Assembly (NCBI GenBank): GCA_016208305.1
Contig: JACQYI010000046.1
Location: 34,412 to 98,411 of the forward strand
Direction: 5' to 3'
DNA length: 64,000 nucleotides
Source of the DNA: Oscillatoriophycideae cyanobacterium NC_groundwater_1537_Pr4_S-0.65um_50_18
Lineage (GTDB): Bacteria > Cyanobacteriota > Cyanobacteriia > Elainellales > Elainellaceae
In this document: positions 18,577 to 27,738 of the stretch, one piece after another
Layout: the number at the start of each line of letters is the position of its first letter
Position numbering within the stretch: the stretch's first letter is position 1
Program-made: the position numbers and the translations under genes
Notes under the pieces: generated by a model
Seen by the model: only the letters and a program-made list of their open reading frames with translations
What the model was told of the DNA's origin: nothing
The model's database searches: none

Positions 18577-19584
18577 TCAGTACTTTAGCACCATACCCCC
18601 AACCGACAAACCCGCCGCAGTGCCTAGCAATAAGGCGCGATCGCCCCGATTGAGCTTGCCCTGCCGAATCGCCTCATGTAGCGCCATTGGAATAGATGCG
18701 GCCATCGTATTGCCATGATCATGGGCAATCACCATCCACGACTCTTCGGGGATCTCTAGCTGCTTTTGGATGAGCCGCATCGACATTAAACTCGCTTGAT
18801 GGGGAATCACGAGATGCATATCAGCCAAACTCAACCCAATAGGCTCAAATAATCGCTGCAAAAATCCTGGCAAGATCTGCGATGCCATCCGGTAAACCGC
18901 TCGACCCTTCATCTGAAAGACAAACCGATCGGGATGAATGGCATATTCTCTAGGATGGTGCTTGTTGCCGCCCCCCAAACATTGCGAGAGATCGGCACCC
19001 TCACTGTAAGTCTCTATGCGAGACGCAAGGATTGCCGAGGCATCGGAAGCGGGTGATTTCTCTACAATGACGGCGGCTGCTCCATCGCCAAAAAGCGTAC
19101 AGCTCTCGTGATCTGACCAGTCTAAGGCGATCGTTGCAATTTCGCTGCTGACAATGAGAACTCTGGAGTACCGCCCAAAGTCAATCAGGTATGAAAGCAA
19201 ATCCAGTGCGGCTACAAAACTAAGACAGGTTGCGTTGATATCAAATGCTGGAATACCAGAGTCCGAAATTCCTAATAGCCGTTGGATCAGGACAGCAGTA
19301 CAGGGAATTCCCTGCTCAGGAACCGTATTAGCGCAGACGATACAGTCAATATCCTGAGAAGAGAGATTGGCATCCGCCAATGCTTCTTTGGCGGCATAGG
19401 CACCCATCTGTGAAGTTGTTTCATCCGCAACAAAGTGGCGTACCATCACGCCTGATTTTTTCTCAATCCAACGGCTGGAAACTCCAATTTTATCGGCAAG
19501 CTCTTGAGCTGTAACTGTACGCTTGGGTAAGTATTTGCCTGTGGAAAGAATCTTAACTGAGCGCTGTTGTATGTTTGTGTTCAT
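18577..19584 (-). CDS. Beta-ketoacyl-ACP synthase III-like enzyme
   Basis: Condensing enzyme of the KAS III (FabH) thiolase fold, about 335 residues. The Cys-His-Asn catalytic triad is intact: Cys in FDINATCLSF (near 118), His in VIPHQAS (near 260) and Asn in HDHGNTMAAS (near 291). FabH normally starts fatty acid synthesis by joining an acyl-CoA to malonyl-ACP, but relatives make quinolones, olefins and other secondary products. ATG 19584 (MNTNIQQRS) has an AGGA just upstream and gives the usual family length. An earlier ATG at 19620 would add 12 residues. It is isolated between zinc and copper genes, with no acyl carrier or other fatty acid gene near, so a specialised role is possible but not shown. 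Confidence 0.85.
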   Translation of the reverse strand: MNTNIQQRSVKILSTGKYLPKRTVTAQELADKIGVSSRWIEKKSGVMVRHFVADETTSQMGAYAAKEALADANLSSQDIDCIVCANTVPEQGIPCTAVLIQRLLGISDSGIPAFDINATCLSFVAALDLLSYLIDFGRYSRVLIVSSEIATIALDWSDHESCTLFGDGAAAVIVEKSPASDASAILASRIETYSEGADLSQCLGGGNKHHPREYAIHPDRFVFQMKGRAVYRMASQILPGFLQRLFEPIGLSLADMHLVIPHQASLMSMRLIQKQLEIPEESWMVIAHDHGNTMAASIPMALHEAIRQGKLNRGDRALLLGTAAGLSVGGMVLKY

Positions 19585-19813
19585 AGTCCTACCGGAATTC
19601 ATCGGGCTGAATGGCATCAACGATTAGGATGTGCAATCTGCCTCGTGAACCCTTTATTTTAGGAGAAACATTTGAGCGATTTGAGCCTCAGATCATCAAA
19701 TTTACTCAACATCCCTTGAGATTTTCGACATAAATAGCGATCGCCCCTCCCCTTAATGAAACAAAATCTGCCTAGCCCTGAAGGTGCAAGAAATTTCTGT
19801 GAAAGAAAGTAAT

Positions 19814-19858
19814 GGGACAGTCTGTTAGGCAGGCACTGCCAATTTAACAAACTGTCCC
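19814..19858 (-). terminator. Hairpin downstream of the DUF305 gene
   Basis: GGGACAGTCTGTTA and TAACAAACTGTCCC form a 14-bp stem with one mismatch around a 17-base loop. Read on the minus strand it follows the DUF305 gene and is followed by a T-rich stretch (ATTACTTTCTTTC), which fits an intrinsic terminator. The rest of 19585-19933 shows no gene. Confidence 0.55.
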
Positions 19859-19933
19859 TGGTTTACTTGCTCGAATGGCGTGAGGTTAAGCTTTGGAAGT
19901 GCGATCGCGATTAACTAGCGCCTCTCCTACTCG

Positions 19934-20620
19934 CTATTGCCCATACCATGATTTTTTCCATTGCTGCATCTGGTCAATCTCTTGCTGCTGGCTGCTGATG
20001 ATGTCTTGAGCGAGCTTCTTCACCTCAGGGCGATCGCTTTTCTCCAAGGCTTCTTGTGCCATGACCAGCGCGCCTTCATGGTGGGGCAGCATCGCATTGA
20101 TGAAGCGCAAATCAAACTGATCATCCGCAGCGCCTAAGTCCATACTCATCATCATGCTAGACATCATCTCCTCTGACATCGGCATCATATGGCCCATCTC
20201 TGCGCTGTACATCATTGGGGTTGCACTAGCATTGGGATACCAAGCTGTCCGCCATGCTTTCATCTGAGCAATTTCTTTTTGCTGGGCAGCAATAATAGCC
20301 TCAGCCAACTGCCTGATTTCGGGTCGCTGAGACTTTTGCAAAGCCTCCTGCGCCATGACCACCGCCCCTTCATGGTGAGGAGTCATGCCATCGATGAAGC
20401 GCAAGTCAAAATTTTCATCCTTAGGCCCTAGACTCATGTTCATAGAGCCATGATTCATGCCTTCCATGCCTCCCATTGGACTTTGAGCAACCACGGGTGA
20501 TGACTCTGAAGAGGCATCTTGGCTGCTAACCGATGAGACCGTAGGAGAATTTGAGCAAGCCGCAAGCATAAGACTGCCAGCAAAAGCGATCGCCAGTAGG
20601 GGAGTTTTCAAGTTCTTCAT
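19934..20620 (-). CDS. Met-rich lipoprotein with two DUF305 domains (CopM-like)
   Basis: Predicted lipoprotein of about 228 residues (lipobox LMLAAC near residue 21). It has two tandem DUF305 domains, about 68-140 and 165-228. Each carries a DLRFI...PHHEGA motif followed by VMAQEAL and a QQxEIxQM helix. Between and before them are Met/His-rich stretches such as MGHMMPMSEEMM and GGMEGMNHGSMNM, which suit Cu(I) binding. In Synechocystis, CopM is a DUF305 periplasmic copper-binding protein that aids resistance, so a similar role is inferred. The two domains are very alike, pointing to internal duplication. Start at ATG 20620; an ATG four codons upstream is also possible. Confidence 0.85.
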   Translation of the reverse strand: MKNLKTPLLAIAFAGSLMLAACSNSPTVSSVSSQDASSESSPVVAQSPMGGMEGMNHGSMNMSLGPKDENFDLRFIDGMTPHHEGAVVMAQEALQKSQRPEIRQLAEAIIAAQQKEIAQMKAWRTAWYPNASATPMMYSAEMGHMMPMSEEMMSSMMMSMDLGAADDQFDLRFINAMLPHHEGALVMAQEALEKSDRPEVKKLAQDIISSQQQEIDQMQQWKKSWYGQ

Positions 20621-21144
20621 ATATAGCCTCATCTTGGTTTTCGGTTGTGGACTGTTTGAATTGTGAAAGATTGAGCTAAGTAAGTGGGTGGAATGAGTTG
20701 TAGGATGGGTAAAGCCTACTCTTCGAGAAGCAGGCTACGGCAGCTTAGAACAGCGATCGCGTGACCTATGCGGGCGTTGGGTTACCCTGCAGGAAGCAAG
20801 CTATGTGCCTTAATCCAACCTACGCAGGCTTTCTATTTAATCGCTCCCAGCTACTTAGCGTTTGGGGGCACTGCGGTCTTCAGATCTCTAGTCGGTTAGA
20901 GCGTCAGGGTTAGAGCATCAGAAGTTGGGTAAGCTATACCTAGCATCAGCGTAGCGCATGGATTGAGATCATCGCCGCGAAAAGAATCCTTCAGAGCGCT
21001 TCTACTGTACAGGAGAGTATACAATCTCAGCAAAGGCAACCTCCAAATCACTAGACTAGGGTAGCTCAATCTCACCAGATAAAGTATCGCAGACAATTAT
21101 GAAATTGAGATGAAATAAGTCAAACGCCCAAGAGCTAGGTACCG
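20621..21144. other. Intergenic region with imperfect inverted repeats
   Basis: No supportable gene in about 520 bases. Two imperfect palindromes are seen: 20714-20737 (AGCCT...AGGCT around a TTCGAGAA centre) and 20769-20826, where TGCGGGCGTTGGGTTA pairs at 12 of 16 positions with TAATCCAACCTACGCA. The second resembles the TTGGGTTA/TAACCCAA-type dispersed repeats seen in many bacterial genomes. Confidence 0.5.
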
Positions 21145-21759
21145 CTAGGTTTTGGTGGCCATACCCTTGTACAAATACCCTGCAATTTGTGAAATTCCTT
21201 GGGCTTGAAATTGCTCTAATTTGACCGTCGCAAATTCCTGCTCGATTAGGGCTTGGATGTTGCGATCGAGATGACACCCGTCCGCAATCACCTTTTGGAG
21301 GGGCGTTAGTCGGTGCTGCCAAACCTGAATCTTGGGATCAGGACTCAGACCATGTTCAACAAAGAAGAACTGTCCACCAGGTTTCAGGACGCGATGAATC
21401 TCCTTAAGCGCTAGATCAACCTTAGCAATGCTGCACAAGGTCCAAGTGCTGACCACGCTGTCAAAGGTGCAGTCTGCCATAGGCAGATGTTCCCCATTGA
21501 GGACGCGATGATCAACGGTAATAGGGGCTAACTGAATGCGTTTTTGTGCAATATTGCTCATTCCAGCATTGGCATCGATCGCAGTAATGTTTTGAATGCG
21601 ATCGGGGTAGTATGGCAAATTTAATCCTGTGCCAAATCCAATCTCTAAAGTCTCTCCTCTGACCTCTGAAAGAAGATCCTGTCGATGTCGGGTTAGGGCT
21701 GGATCGGACATTGCCCAATCCAGCACGCAAGGCAAAATCATCCGGCTGTACAGGCTCAT
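21145..21759 (-). CDS. Class I SAM-dependent methyltransferase
   Basis: Soluble Rossmann-fold methyltransferase of 204 residues, UbiE-like. Motif I is LEIGFGTGLNLPYYP (near residue 37) and the acidic residue after strand 2 is in ITAIDAN (near 60). The motif NGEHLPMADCTFDSVVSTWTLCSI (near 90) and EIHRVLKPGGQFFFVEHG (near 120) are typical of the UbiE/Coq5 group. The start codon overlaps the stop of the upstream cupredoxin gene (ATGA), so the two are translationally coupled in a copA-cupredoxin-methyltransferase operon. The substrate is unknown. Similar methyltransferases occur beside metal resistance genes, but a role in copper handling is inference from context only. Confidence 0.8.
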   Translation of the reverse strand: MSLYSRMILPCVLDWAMSDPALTRHRQDLLSEVRGETLEIGFGTGLNLPYYPDRIQNITAIDANAGMSNIAQKRIQLAPITVDHRVLNGEHLPMADCTFDSVVSTWTLCSIAKVDLALKEIHRVLKPGGQFFFVEHGLSPDPKIQVWQHRLTPLQKVIADGCHLDRNIQALIEQEFATVKLEQFQAQGISQIAGYLYKGMATKT

Positions 21760-22400
21760 GCCGAATACTCTTGTTTCAACTGTTTCAACGCCGTTGGAGC
21801 TTGAGATGAGGAATTCTCTGGTTCAGAAGCGACATGGGTCGATGTGACTTCTATGACCCCGCGAAACATGTTCATGCCACAAGCAAATTCATAGCTGCCG
21901 GGAACGGTCGGCGTGAATTCAACGGCTGTCGTCTGATTAAGGGTCAGGCTTTGGGCAATGTGAAAGTCGGGCAAACGCACCTCCTCTAAACAACTGCTAG
22001 GGTCGCGCCGCAGAAAATTGAGTCGCACGGGTTGTCCCGCCTGCACAACAATGCGACTTGGCTCATAGCCCCCATCAACAATGATAGCGACTTCCTGAAT
22101 GCCGTCTTGAGCTTGGGCGGTTTGAGACTTGGGTTTACTGAGGAGAAACCACCAGAGTTCCAGCCCGATTAAGCCTAGGCCACCCAGCGTCACAGCAATC
22201 TTGTTGGTTAAGGGTTGATCAATGCGCTGAAACGGATTGGCTGTTGCAGGGGATGTCATATTGTGTTCCCCACTATATTCCCCGTTATGTTCCGCTGGCA
22301 GCTCGGCAGCCAATGCTCCTGAAATCGCACCTAATAAAAAGCCAAATCCTACTAGCGTTCCCCAAAATGCTGACTTGTTTAGCGCTGACTTGTTTAGCAT
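21756..22400 (-). CDS. Membrane-anchored cupredoxin-domain protein
   Basis: Protein of 214 residues with an N-terminal signal or anchor (about 11-31), a second membrane segment (about 67-86) and a C-terminal cupredoxin fold (about 105-190). Copper-ligand candidates are the Cys in SSCLEEV, the His in PDFHIAQ and the late YEFACGMNMFRG motif with Cys and Met. This matches the cupredoxin_1 group often found beside copper ATPases. It could pass copper to or from CopA in the periplasm, an inference from context. It lies 34 bases after copA. A 15-bp exact tandem duplication (22369-22398) abuts its start codon and gives the repeated N-terminus LNKSALNKSA. Confidence 0.8.
   Translation of the reverse strand: MLNKSALNKSAFWGTLVGFGFLLGAISGALAAELPAEHNGEYSGEHNMTSPATANPFQRIDQPLTNKIAVTLGGLGLIGLELWWFLLSKPKSQTAQAQDGIQEVAIIVDGGYEPSRIVVQAGQPVRLNFLRRDPSSCLEEVRLPDFHIAQSLTLNQTTAVEFTPTVPGSYEFACGMNMFRGVIEVTSTHVASEPENSSSQAPTALKQLKQEYSA
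22369..22398. repeat. 15-bp exact tandem duplication at the cupredoxin start
   Basis: GCTGACTTGTTTAGC occurs twice in succession (22369-22383, 22384-22398). The second copy ends inside the start codon complement of the cupredoxin gene. Confidence 0.92.
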
Positions 22401-22434
22401 AGATATTGCTCCTAGTGATGGTTACTCAACTGCT

Positions 22435-24693
22435 TTAGTGAATTCTGGGCTGAAAATTGCGTAGCCGTAAGGCATTTGTGACCACCGAAACCGAGCTAAA
22501 TGCCATTGCTGCTCCGGCAATGATGGGGCTGAGCAGCCAGCTAAAGAAGGGAAAGAGAATCCCGGCTGCGATCGGAATGCCAGCTACGTTATAGATAAAG
22601 GCAAAAAACAGATTTTGGCGAATGTTGCGCATGGTGGCACGCGAGAGCTGAATAGCTGTGACAATGCCTTGTAAATCGCCAGAGATCAGCGTGATATCAC
22701 TAGCGGCGATCGCCACATCGGTGCCTGTGCCAATGGCAATGCCCACATCGGCTTGAGCCAAGGCGGGTGCGTCATTAATGCCATCGCCTACCATCGCCAC
22801 AATCTTGCCTTCAGCTTGCAGGGCGCTGATGGTGCTGGCTTTTTGATCAGGACGAACTTCAGCTAGCACGCGAGTGATCCCCACTTCACGGGCAATCACC
22901 TCGGCAGTGGGGCGATTGTCTCCCGTCAGCATTACCACTTCCAAGCCCAATTTCTGCAACGTCTGCACCGTGTGAGCAGAAGAGGGCTTGAGGGCGTCTG
23001 CTATGCCCATAATGCCCTGTACTTTTCCCGCTACAGCGATCCAGATGACCGTTTTACCCAAATACTCTAACTTGTCTCGCTGGGTGGCCAAAGCTTGCGT
23101 CTCGATACCTAGCTCAGTCAACCAGCGCTGGGTGCCTATTTGAACGAATTTGTCCAAAACATAGCCCTGCACGCCACTACCTGCGATCGCCTCAAAGTCT
23201 CGAACCGCTGTCAATTCGGCCTGTTGAGACTGAGCATACTGCACGATGGCTTCTGCCAGCGGATGTTCTGAATTGCGCTCTACGGAGGCGGCAAGCTGCA
23301 AGAGATGAATCTCGTTGCGATCAGCGGTACCGTTGACCGTGACAAAGTCTGTGACGGTGGGTTTGCCCTGCGTCAATGTTCCTGTTTTGTCGAGGACGAT
23401 CGTTTGCAGCTTATGCGCCAATTCCAAGCTGTCTGCGCCTTTGATCAAGATGCCGTTTTCTGCACCTTTGCCTGTGCCCACCAAGATCGAAGTGGGGGTT
23501 GCCAAACCCAAAGCACAGGGGCAGGCGATGATCAGCACCCCAACTGTTGTGGTCAAGGCCAGCGTAACGTTGCCCATAAAGTTGTACCAGATAATAAAGG
23601 TGAGGATGGCGATCGCAATCACCACGGGCACAAACCACCCCGTTACCTGATCGGCCAGCTTTTGAATCGGAGCCTTAGAGCCTTGCGCCTGCTGCACCAG
23701 CTTAACAATCTGAGCCAAGAACGTATCTTTGCCGACGCGCGTCGCTCGAAACTTAAAGCTACCCGTTTTGTTGATCGTAGCGCCAATGACCTCATCCCCA
23801 GGCTGCTTTTTAACGGCAACACTTTCGCCCGTCACCATTGCCTCATCGACAGTCGAAGCCCCTTCAACGACTTCCCCATCTACCGGAATTTTTTCACCCG
23901 GACGCACCAAAACCACGTCTCCCAACTGCACTTCAGCGATCGGCACCTCCATTTCTTGCCCATTGCGGATGATGCGAGCCGTTCTGGCCTGTAAACCCAT
24001 CAGCTTACGAATCGCTTCTGAAGTTTGTCCTTTGGCGCGATTTTCAAACAAACGCCCCAGCAAAATCAGCGTAATCACAACGGCTGCAGTTTCATAATAA
24101 ACGCTTGGCTCAAGCCCTTGAGCCGCCAGAACTTCAGGAAAGATCGTCACAAATAGCGAGTAGAAATAAGCGGCGCTGGTGCCCAAGGCAATCAGCGTAT
24201 CCATCGTAGAAGCGTGGCGCTTCAAAGCTTTCCAGCTATTGACATAGAATGACCGACCGCACCAAAACTGCACAGGAGCCGTCAAGATGGCCTGGAGCCA
24301 GAAGTTGTGCAGCCACATGGGAATCAGGGGAATCTGTACTCCCGTCATCGCTGGAATGGAGCCAACTACCAGCAGGGTACTAATGATGCCACCCGTCCAG
24401 ACTTTACGGTGCAGATCGCGCGATGCGGCCTGTCTTGTCTGACGCTCTGCGTCATCATCTCCCATCAGCAGGTCTTGTTCCTGAATGGCCTGGGCAGAAT
24501 ATCCAGCCGCATCCACGGCATTTTGAATCGCGTTCAGGTCAGTCTTGCACGCGTCGTAGGTAACGCTGGCTTGCTCAACTCCAAAATTAACGCTGCATTC
24601 ACTCACGCCCTCAACAGAACGGATGGCGTTTTCTATACTGTTGGCACAAGCGGCGCAGCTCATGCCTCGGAGCTTTAAAGTGGCTGTGTCCAT
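22435..24693 (-). CDS. copA: Copper-transporting P1B-type ATPase CopA
   Basis: Inner-membrane copper exporter of about 752 residues. An N-terminal HMA domain has GMSCAAC (Cys near 13 and 16). Membrane helices follow, with the actuator TGES motif (VTGESVAV near 245), the copper site CPC in [14 protein letters not shown] (near 391), the phosphorylation site [12 protein letters not shown] (Asp near 433), the P1B HP locus SEHPLAEAI (near 480) and the hinge GDGINDAPA (near 643). The start ATG 24693 (MDTATLKL) is chosen as it places the HMA motif at the usual distance; the frame extends to 24780 without support. It heads an operon with the cupredoxin and methyltransferase genes. CopZ lies upstream on the same strand beyond a MITE-like repeat. 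Confidence 0.95.
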   Translation of the reverse strand: MDTATLKLRGMSCAACANSIENAIRSVEGVSECSVNFGVEQASVTYDACKTDLNAIQNAVDAAGYSAQAIQEQDLLMGDDDAERQTRQAASRDLHRKVWTGGIISTLLVVGSIPAMTGVQIPLIPMWLHNFWLQAILTAPVQFWCGRSFYVNSWKALKRHASTMDTLIALGTSAAYFYSLFVTIFPEVLAAQGLEPSVYYETAAVVITLILLGRLFENRAKGQTSEAIRKLMGLQARTARIIRNGQEMEVPIAEVQLGDVVLVRPGEKIPVDGEVVEGASTVDEAMVTGESVAVKKQPGDEVIGATINKTGSFKFRATRVGKDTFLAQIVKLVQQAQGSKAPIQKLADQVTGWFVPVVIAIAILTFIIWYNFMGNVTLALTTTVGVLIIACPCALGLATPTSILVGTGKGAENGILIKGADSLELAHKLQTIVLDKTGTLTQGKPTVTDFVTVNGTADRNEIHLLQLAASVERNSEHPLAEAIVQYAQSQQAELTAVRDFEAIAGSGVQGYVLDKFVQIGTQRWLTELGIETQALATQRDKLEYLGKTVIWIAVAGKVQGIMGIADALKPSSAHTVQTLQKLGLEVVMLTGDNRPTAEVIAREVGITRVLAEVRPDQKASTISALQAEGKIVAMVGDGINDAPALAQADVGIAIGTGTDVAIAASDITLISGDLQGIVTAIQLSRATMRNIRQNLFFAFIYNVAGIPIAAGILFPFFSWLLSPIIAGAAMAFSSVSVVTNALRLRNFQPRIH

Positions 24694-24832
24694 AATTGAA
24701 AAAGAGGTAGAGGTATGTGAGTAAGGATTTTTTATGCTGTCTCCCCCACAAAAAATCCTTACCGAGAGAGGGTTATCCAAAAGATTTCTATGTATACATA
24801 GCTTCCGGATCGCGCTCTAAACCCTTTATTGA

Positions 24833-24995
24833 CCCCTCAGTCCCTTAATTCTGAGAGACTCAGTAGACCGCAAAGCCCTCCTAAATCCAGCTTTTAGGTT
24901 TTTTTGGTGCGCGGAGCGCACCAAAAAAACCTAATTTGCGATCTACTGAGACTGTGAGCCGTTCGGTAGTTGCTCAGAATTGAGGGACTCAAGGG
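24833..24995. mobile_element. MITE-like nested inverted-repeat element (copy 1)
   Basis: A 163-bp element without coding capacity. Its ends form an inverted repeat matching at 20 of 23 positions (24833-24855 with 24973-24995, core TTCTGAG/CTCAGAATT). Inside this, ACTCAGTAGACCGCAAA (from 24858) pairs with TTTGCGATCTACTGAG (24935-24950). At the centre a 19-bp perfect stem (24894-24912 with 24916-24934) surrounds a three-base loop. Related copies lie near 25690, 57708 and 61475. It separates copA from copZ and could also end transcription from copZ. Confidence 0.75.
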
Positions 24996-25130
24996 ATGAG
25001 ACAAGGTTTAGCCATCGACCAACCAGCGTATATATTCATGGCCGTCGCAAAGCAGAATAAAGAGCCTGAAACAATAGAGAGTAGGCTGCAAATCCTGCTA
25101 AGTTGCGGCTCAAAACTCAAGGCATGAGAG

Positions 25131-25325
25131 TTATGCCACGGTATAGCCTGCAGCAGCGATCGATTGCTTTACCTCAAGATCAGGCTTTTGAGTTTCAATA
25201 TGAACCTGCTTAGTTTTTGGATCAGCCTCCACTTTGGCAGTGGGATCGATCGCCATGACAGCATTCGTAATGGTGGTGGCACAGGCAGAACATGCCATAT
25301 CAGGAACGGTGAGTTGTAGGGTCAT
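25131..25325 (-). CDS. copZ: Copper chaperone CopZ (HMA domain)
   Basis: Cytosolic HMA-fold protein of 64 residues. The metal site is MACSAC (Cys near 11 and 14), and the pattern of TVPDMACSACATTI, KVEADPKTKQVHI and IAAAGYTV is typical of Atx1/CopZ chaperones, which pass Cu(I) to CopA. The length is normal for the family. It is on the same strand as copA but about 440 bases upstream, with a MITE-like hairpin between, so separate transcription is likely. The second cysteine and the loop 5 region look intact. Confidence 0.9.
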   Translation of the reverse strand: MTLQLTVPDMACSACATTITNAVMAIDPTAKVEADPKTKQVHIETQKPDLEVKQSIAAAGYTVA

Positions 25326-25981
25326 AACATCAACAGTTTATAAACTGCCCTCTGGATTGGATTAATCTCATTATGAAGTCTCCAGTTGAATGGAGAGTCA
25401 AGAGGGGGCAGCGATAAATTTAGCTATTGTCATATTCAGCATGAGCAGAGGCATAAAATCGCCTTCTTGCTCAAGGTTGATTTCCGCTTTGAACCCTTCT
25501 CCTGCAAGAATTCTCCCAAAAATAGGCTAACTACCCTCTTGCTCCTGTCTCGATTGATAGGTTTCAGCCCTGCTCCCGCTAAAGTGCCTCTTGTCGGATA
25601 TGACACCTCTGAAACCATAGCGTTTTGTAGAGGGGATTGGAATAAAGAGCAGCCGCGATCGCCCTTAAGGATTGCCAGCTCATTAACCTCAACAGATCGC
25701 AAAGCCGTCTAAAAAGCCGTCTAAAATCCAGCTTTTAGGGTTTTGTGGCGTGCTTCTAAAAAACTATTAGGTTCTATTTAATCCGTGATCCTAAGTATGA
25801 GAGGATACAAGAAGCGAGTCTCTATAAGAGTATGATTTTAGAACTCGTTAAGGGTAAGGTTTAAACTCAAATTAGCAACCGGGATTTCAATTTGAAGAGA
25901 ACCCATGAGTATATGCCTAAGTGTGTCAAAGTATGTTTATTGCTAATTTTTTATTACTAGATCTTGAAGAGAGGAAAGCAG
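25326..25981. other. Intergenic region with a decayed MITE-like copy
   Basis: About 650 bases without a believable gene. An open frame near 25386-25712 has a frame of similar length opposite it and no family features. A partial relative of the copy 1 MITE lies at about 25690-25755, sharing GATCGCAAAGCC, AATCCAGCTTTTAGG and a broken central stem. An 11-base duplication (AAGCCGTCTAA) lies inside it. Confidence 0.5.
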
Positions 25982-26410
25982 ATGCAGTTGTTCTCTAAGC
26001 CTACGGCGGCGGAAGAGAAGGTGAAGCCTAAAAAACGGACATCCGATCGCATTCGAGATCATTTGGCCAACGAGCGCACCTACTTGGCCTGGATGAGAAG
26101 CGCGATCGCCCTCATGGGGTTTGGCGTTTTGATTGTGCGTCTGCGTTTGCTGCGTCCACCGATGGCACCACAGCCGCCTGGAGCAGGCTGGAAGCTAGGT
26201 CTAGCTTTTTCAGTCGTGGGCATGCTAACTGTCCTGCTCTCGACACAACACTATTTTGCTGTGCGTAAAGACATTGATGAAGACAGCTATGAACCTGCCG
26301 ATCGCTGGATTATTTTATCGAGCTTAGCGCTTCTAACACTGGGAGCAGGCGTCATCTACTATGTATTCACAGTGCCGCTAGAGTCGCTCAACACTATTAT
26401 GTTGGAATGA
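25982..26410 (+). CDS. DUF202 membrane protein
   Basis: Small inner-membrane protein of about 142 residues. It has the DUF202 signature DHLANERTYLAWMRSAIALMGFG (abridged: LANERTYLAW near residue 28) and three membrane helices (about 38-56, 70-90 and 112-133). The function of DUF202 proteins is not established in bacteria; eukaryotic relatives are vacuolar transporter chaperone subunits. ATG 25982 is chosen, with AGAGAGGA just upstream; a TTG at 25964 is an alternative. A 16-bp exact tandem duplication (26398-26429) spans the stop codon, encoding the last residues in its first copy. Confidence 0.78.
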   Translation: MQLFSKPTAAEEKVKPKKRTSDRIRDHLANERTYLAWMRSAIALMGFGVLIVRLRLLRPPMAPQPPGAGWKLGLAFSVVGMLTVLLSTQHYFAVRKDIDEDSYEPADRWIILSSLALLTLGAGVIYYVFTVPLESLNTIMLE

Positions 26411-26429
26411 TAGTATGTTGGAATGATAG
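26398..26429. repeat. 16-bp exact tandem duplication across the DUF202 stop
   Basis: TATGTTGGAATGATAG occurs at 26398-26413 and 26414-26429. The first copy contains the TGA stop (26408-26410) of the DUF202 gene. A weaker third copy may follow. The remaining bases up to 26668 show no gene. Confidence 0.92.
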
Positions 26430-26668
26430 CGCTGAAATAATAGTGCTGGAATTCTATGTCCTTGAATTCTGTGTCGAGGATGCCACTGCACCGCATGGAG
26501 TAGACTCACGCCAATCAACGACCCTGAAATGCTGCCCAGTCCGAATCTCTTTTCCACCTGAAGATCGACTGACCACACCGTGAAACTCTTGGCTTAGATT
26601 ACAATCTTGGCTCTGCTTTTGCAAAACTTCCATCACCCCAAGCTGCATCATCATATTCTGGAAACAGA

Positions 26669-26699
26669 TTTTTGAGGAGCGCTTTGCGCCCCTCAAAAA
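26669..26699. terminator. Bidirectional hairpin between DUF202 and cysA genes
   Basis: TTTTTGAGGAGCGC and GCGCCCCTCAAAAA form a 14-bp stem with one mismatch and a TTT loop. A-rich and T-rich tracts at the stem base allow intrinsic termination in both directions, fitting its position between convergent genes. It is related in sequence to the hairpin at 45488. Confidence 0.72.
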
Positions 26700-26718
26700 A
26701 TTTACCTGCCATTTTCTT

Positions 26719-27738
26719 TTACACCTCAACATATTGAGGTGCAAAGGACTTGACCTCCTTAGGCTTCACGTAAACACGCTGGCCTGACTTGAGCGTAAGG
26801 CGATTAAATTCTTCTCGCGTCAAATTGACGGTAAACGTATGATCATCCTCCAGCATTAACTCGGCCTGAATTTCCCAACCCAAATGAATGACGCGGTTGA
26901 CGATCGCCAAACTGGTATCGTTGTCGGGCACTAGCTCAATCTGCACATCATGCGGACGCAAAAATACATTGGGATGTTCAGGTCGGTACCCTGCCCGCTT
27001 AAAGATCGGCGCATTGCTAGGCAACACATTGACGGGGCCAATAAAGCTCATGACAAACGGCGTTGCCGGATTATCGTAGAGTTCTGCTGCGCTCCCCACC
27101 TGCTCAACGCGCCCTTTATTCATGACCACCAGCTCATCCGAGACTTCCATTGCCTCTTCTTGGTCATGGGTGACAAACACCGTTGTCACATGAACTGTGT
27201 CATGCAAATGCCGCAGCCAAATCCGCAAATCTTTTCGCACTTTGGCATCTAGCGCCCCAAACGGTTCATCCAAAAGCAACACTTGAGGTTCTACCGCTAA
27301 GGCTCGTGCTAGAGCTACCCGCTGGCGCTGTCCACCAGAAAGCTGCGAGGGATAGCGATCGCCCAAACCGTTGAGCTGCACCAGCTCCAGTAGTTCTTCG
27401 ACCCGATTCTTAATTCGATTTTTGGGCTGTTTGTTAATCTCCAGCCCAAAAGCGATGTTTTGGCGAATGGTCAAATGCTTGAACAGCGCATAGTGCTGGA
27501 ATACAAAACCAATCTTGCGATCCTGCACGCTTTGATAGGTCGCGTCTCGCCCTGTCAAATAAACTTTGCCGCTGTCGGGCAGTTCCAATCCGGCAATTAA
27601 GCGCAGCAGAGTCGATTTTCCTGAACCTGATGGGCCTAGCAAGGCTACGAGTGATCCAGTTTTAATTTCGACACTGACCTGATCAACAGCCTGAAAATTA
27701 CCAAAGTTCTTGGATACGTTATTGACTGAAATCCCCAT
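26719..27738 (-). CDS. cysA: Sulfate/thiosulfate-type ABC ATPase CysA
   Basis: ABC importer ATPase of 339 residues. Walker A is GPSGSGKST (35-43), the signature is [15 protein letters not shown] (near 136), Walker B is [11 protein letters not shown] (near 157) and the switch is [10 protein letters not shown] (near 192). The C-terminal third forms a TOBE-like regulatory domain. The pattern, including [12 protein letters not shown] and [12 protein letters not shown], fits CysA of the sulfate importer. The permeases CysT and CysW and a binding protein are not adjacent, so it would need to work with partners encoded elsewhere. Molybdate or other anion ATPases are less likely alternatives. An inverted repeat, GTAATT-CTATCA-AATTAC (27883-27900), lies 145 bases upstream and could be a LysR-type site. 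Confidence 0.85.
   Translation of the reverse strand: MGISVNNVSKNFGNFQAVDQVSVEIKTGSLVALLGPSGSGKSTLLRLIAGLELPDSGKVYLTGRDATYQSVQDRKIGFVFQHYALFKHLTIRQNIAFGLEINKQPKNRIKNRVEELLELVQLNGLGDRYPSQLSGGQRQRVALARALAVEPQVLLLDEPFGALDAKVRKDLRIWLRHLHDTVHVTTVFVTHDQEEAMEVSDELVVMNKGRVEQVGSAAELYDNPATPFVMSFIGPVNVLPSNAPIFKRAGYRPEHPNVFLRPHDVQIELVPDNDTSLAIVNRVIHLGWEIQAELMLEDDHTFTVNLTREEFNRLTLKSGQRVYVKPKEVKSFAPQYVEV

Noticed and set aside
23305..23994. Long open frame of 229 codons opposite copA
   Set aside because: It is the shadow of the copA coding strand with no independent protein features.
25386..25712. Open frame of 108 codons on the plus strand between copZ and the DUF202 gene
   Set aside because: No family features or start signal, an open frame of similar length lies opposite, and its end runs into a MITE-like repeat.
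26454..26744. Open frame of 96 codons on the minus strand after cysA
   Set aside because: It runs through the terminator hairpin and has no protein-like composition.
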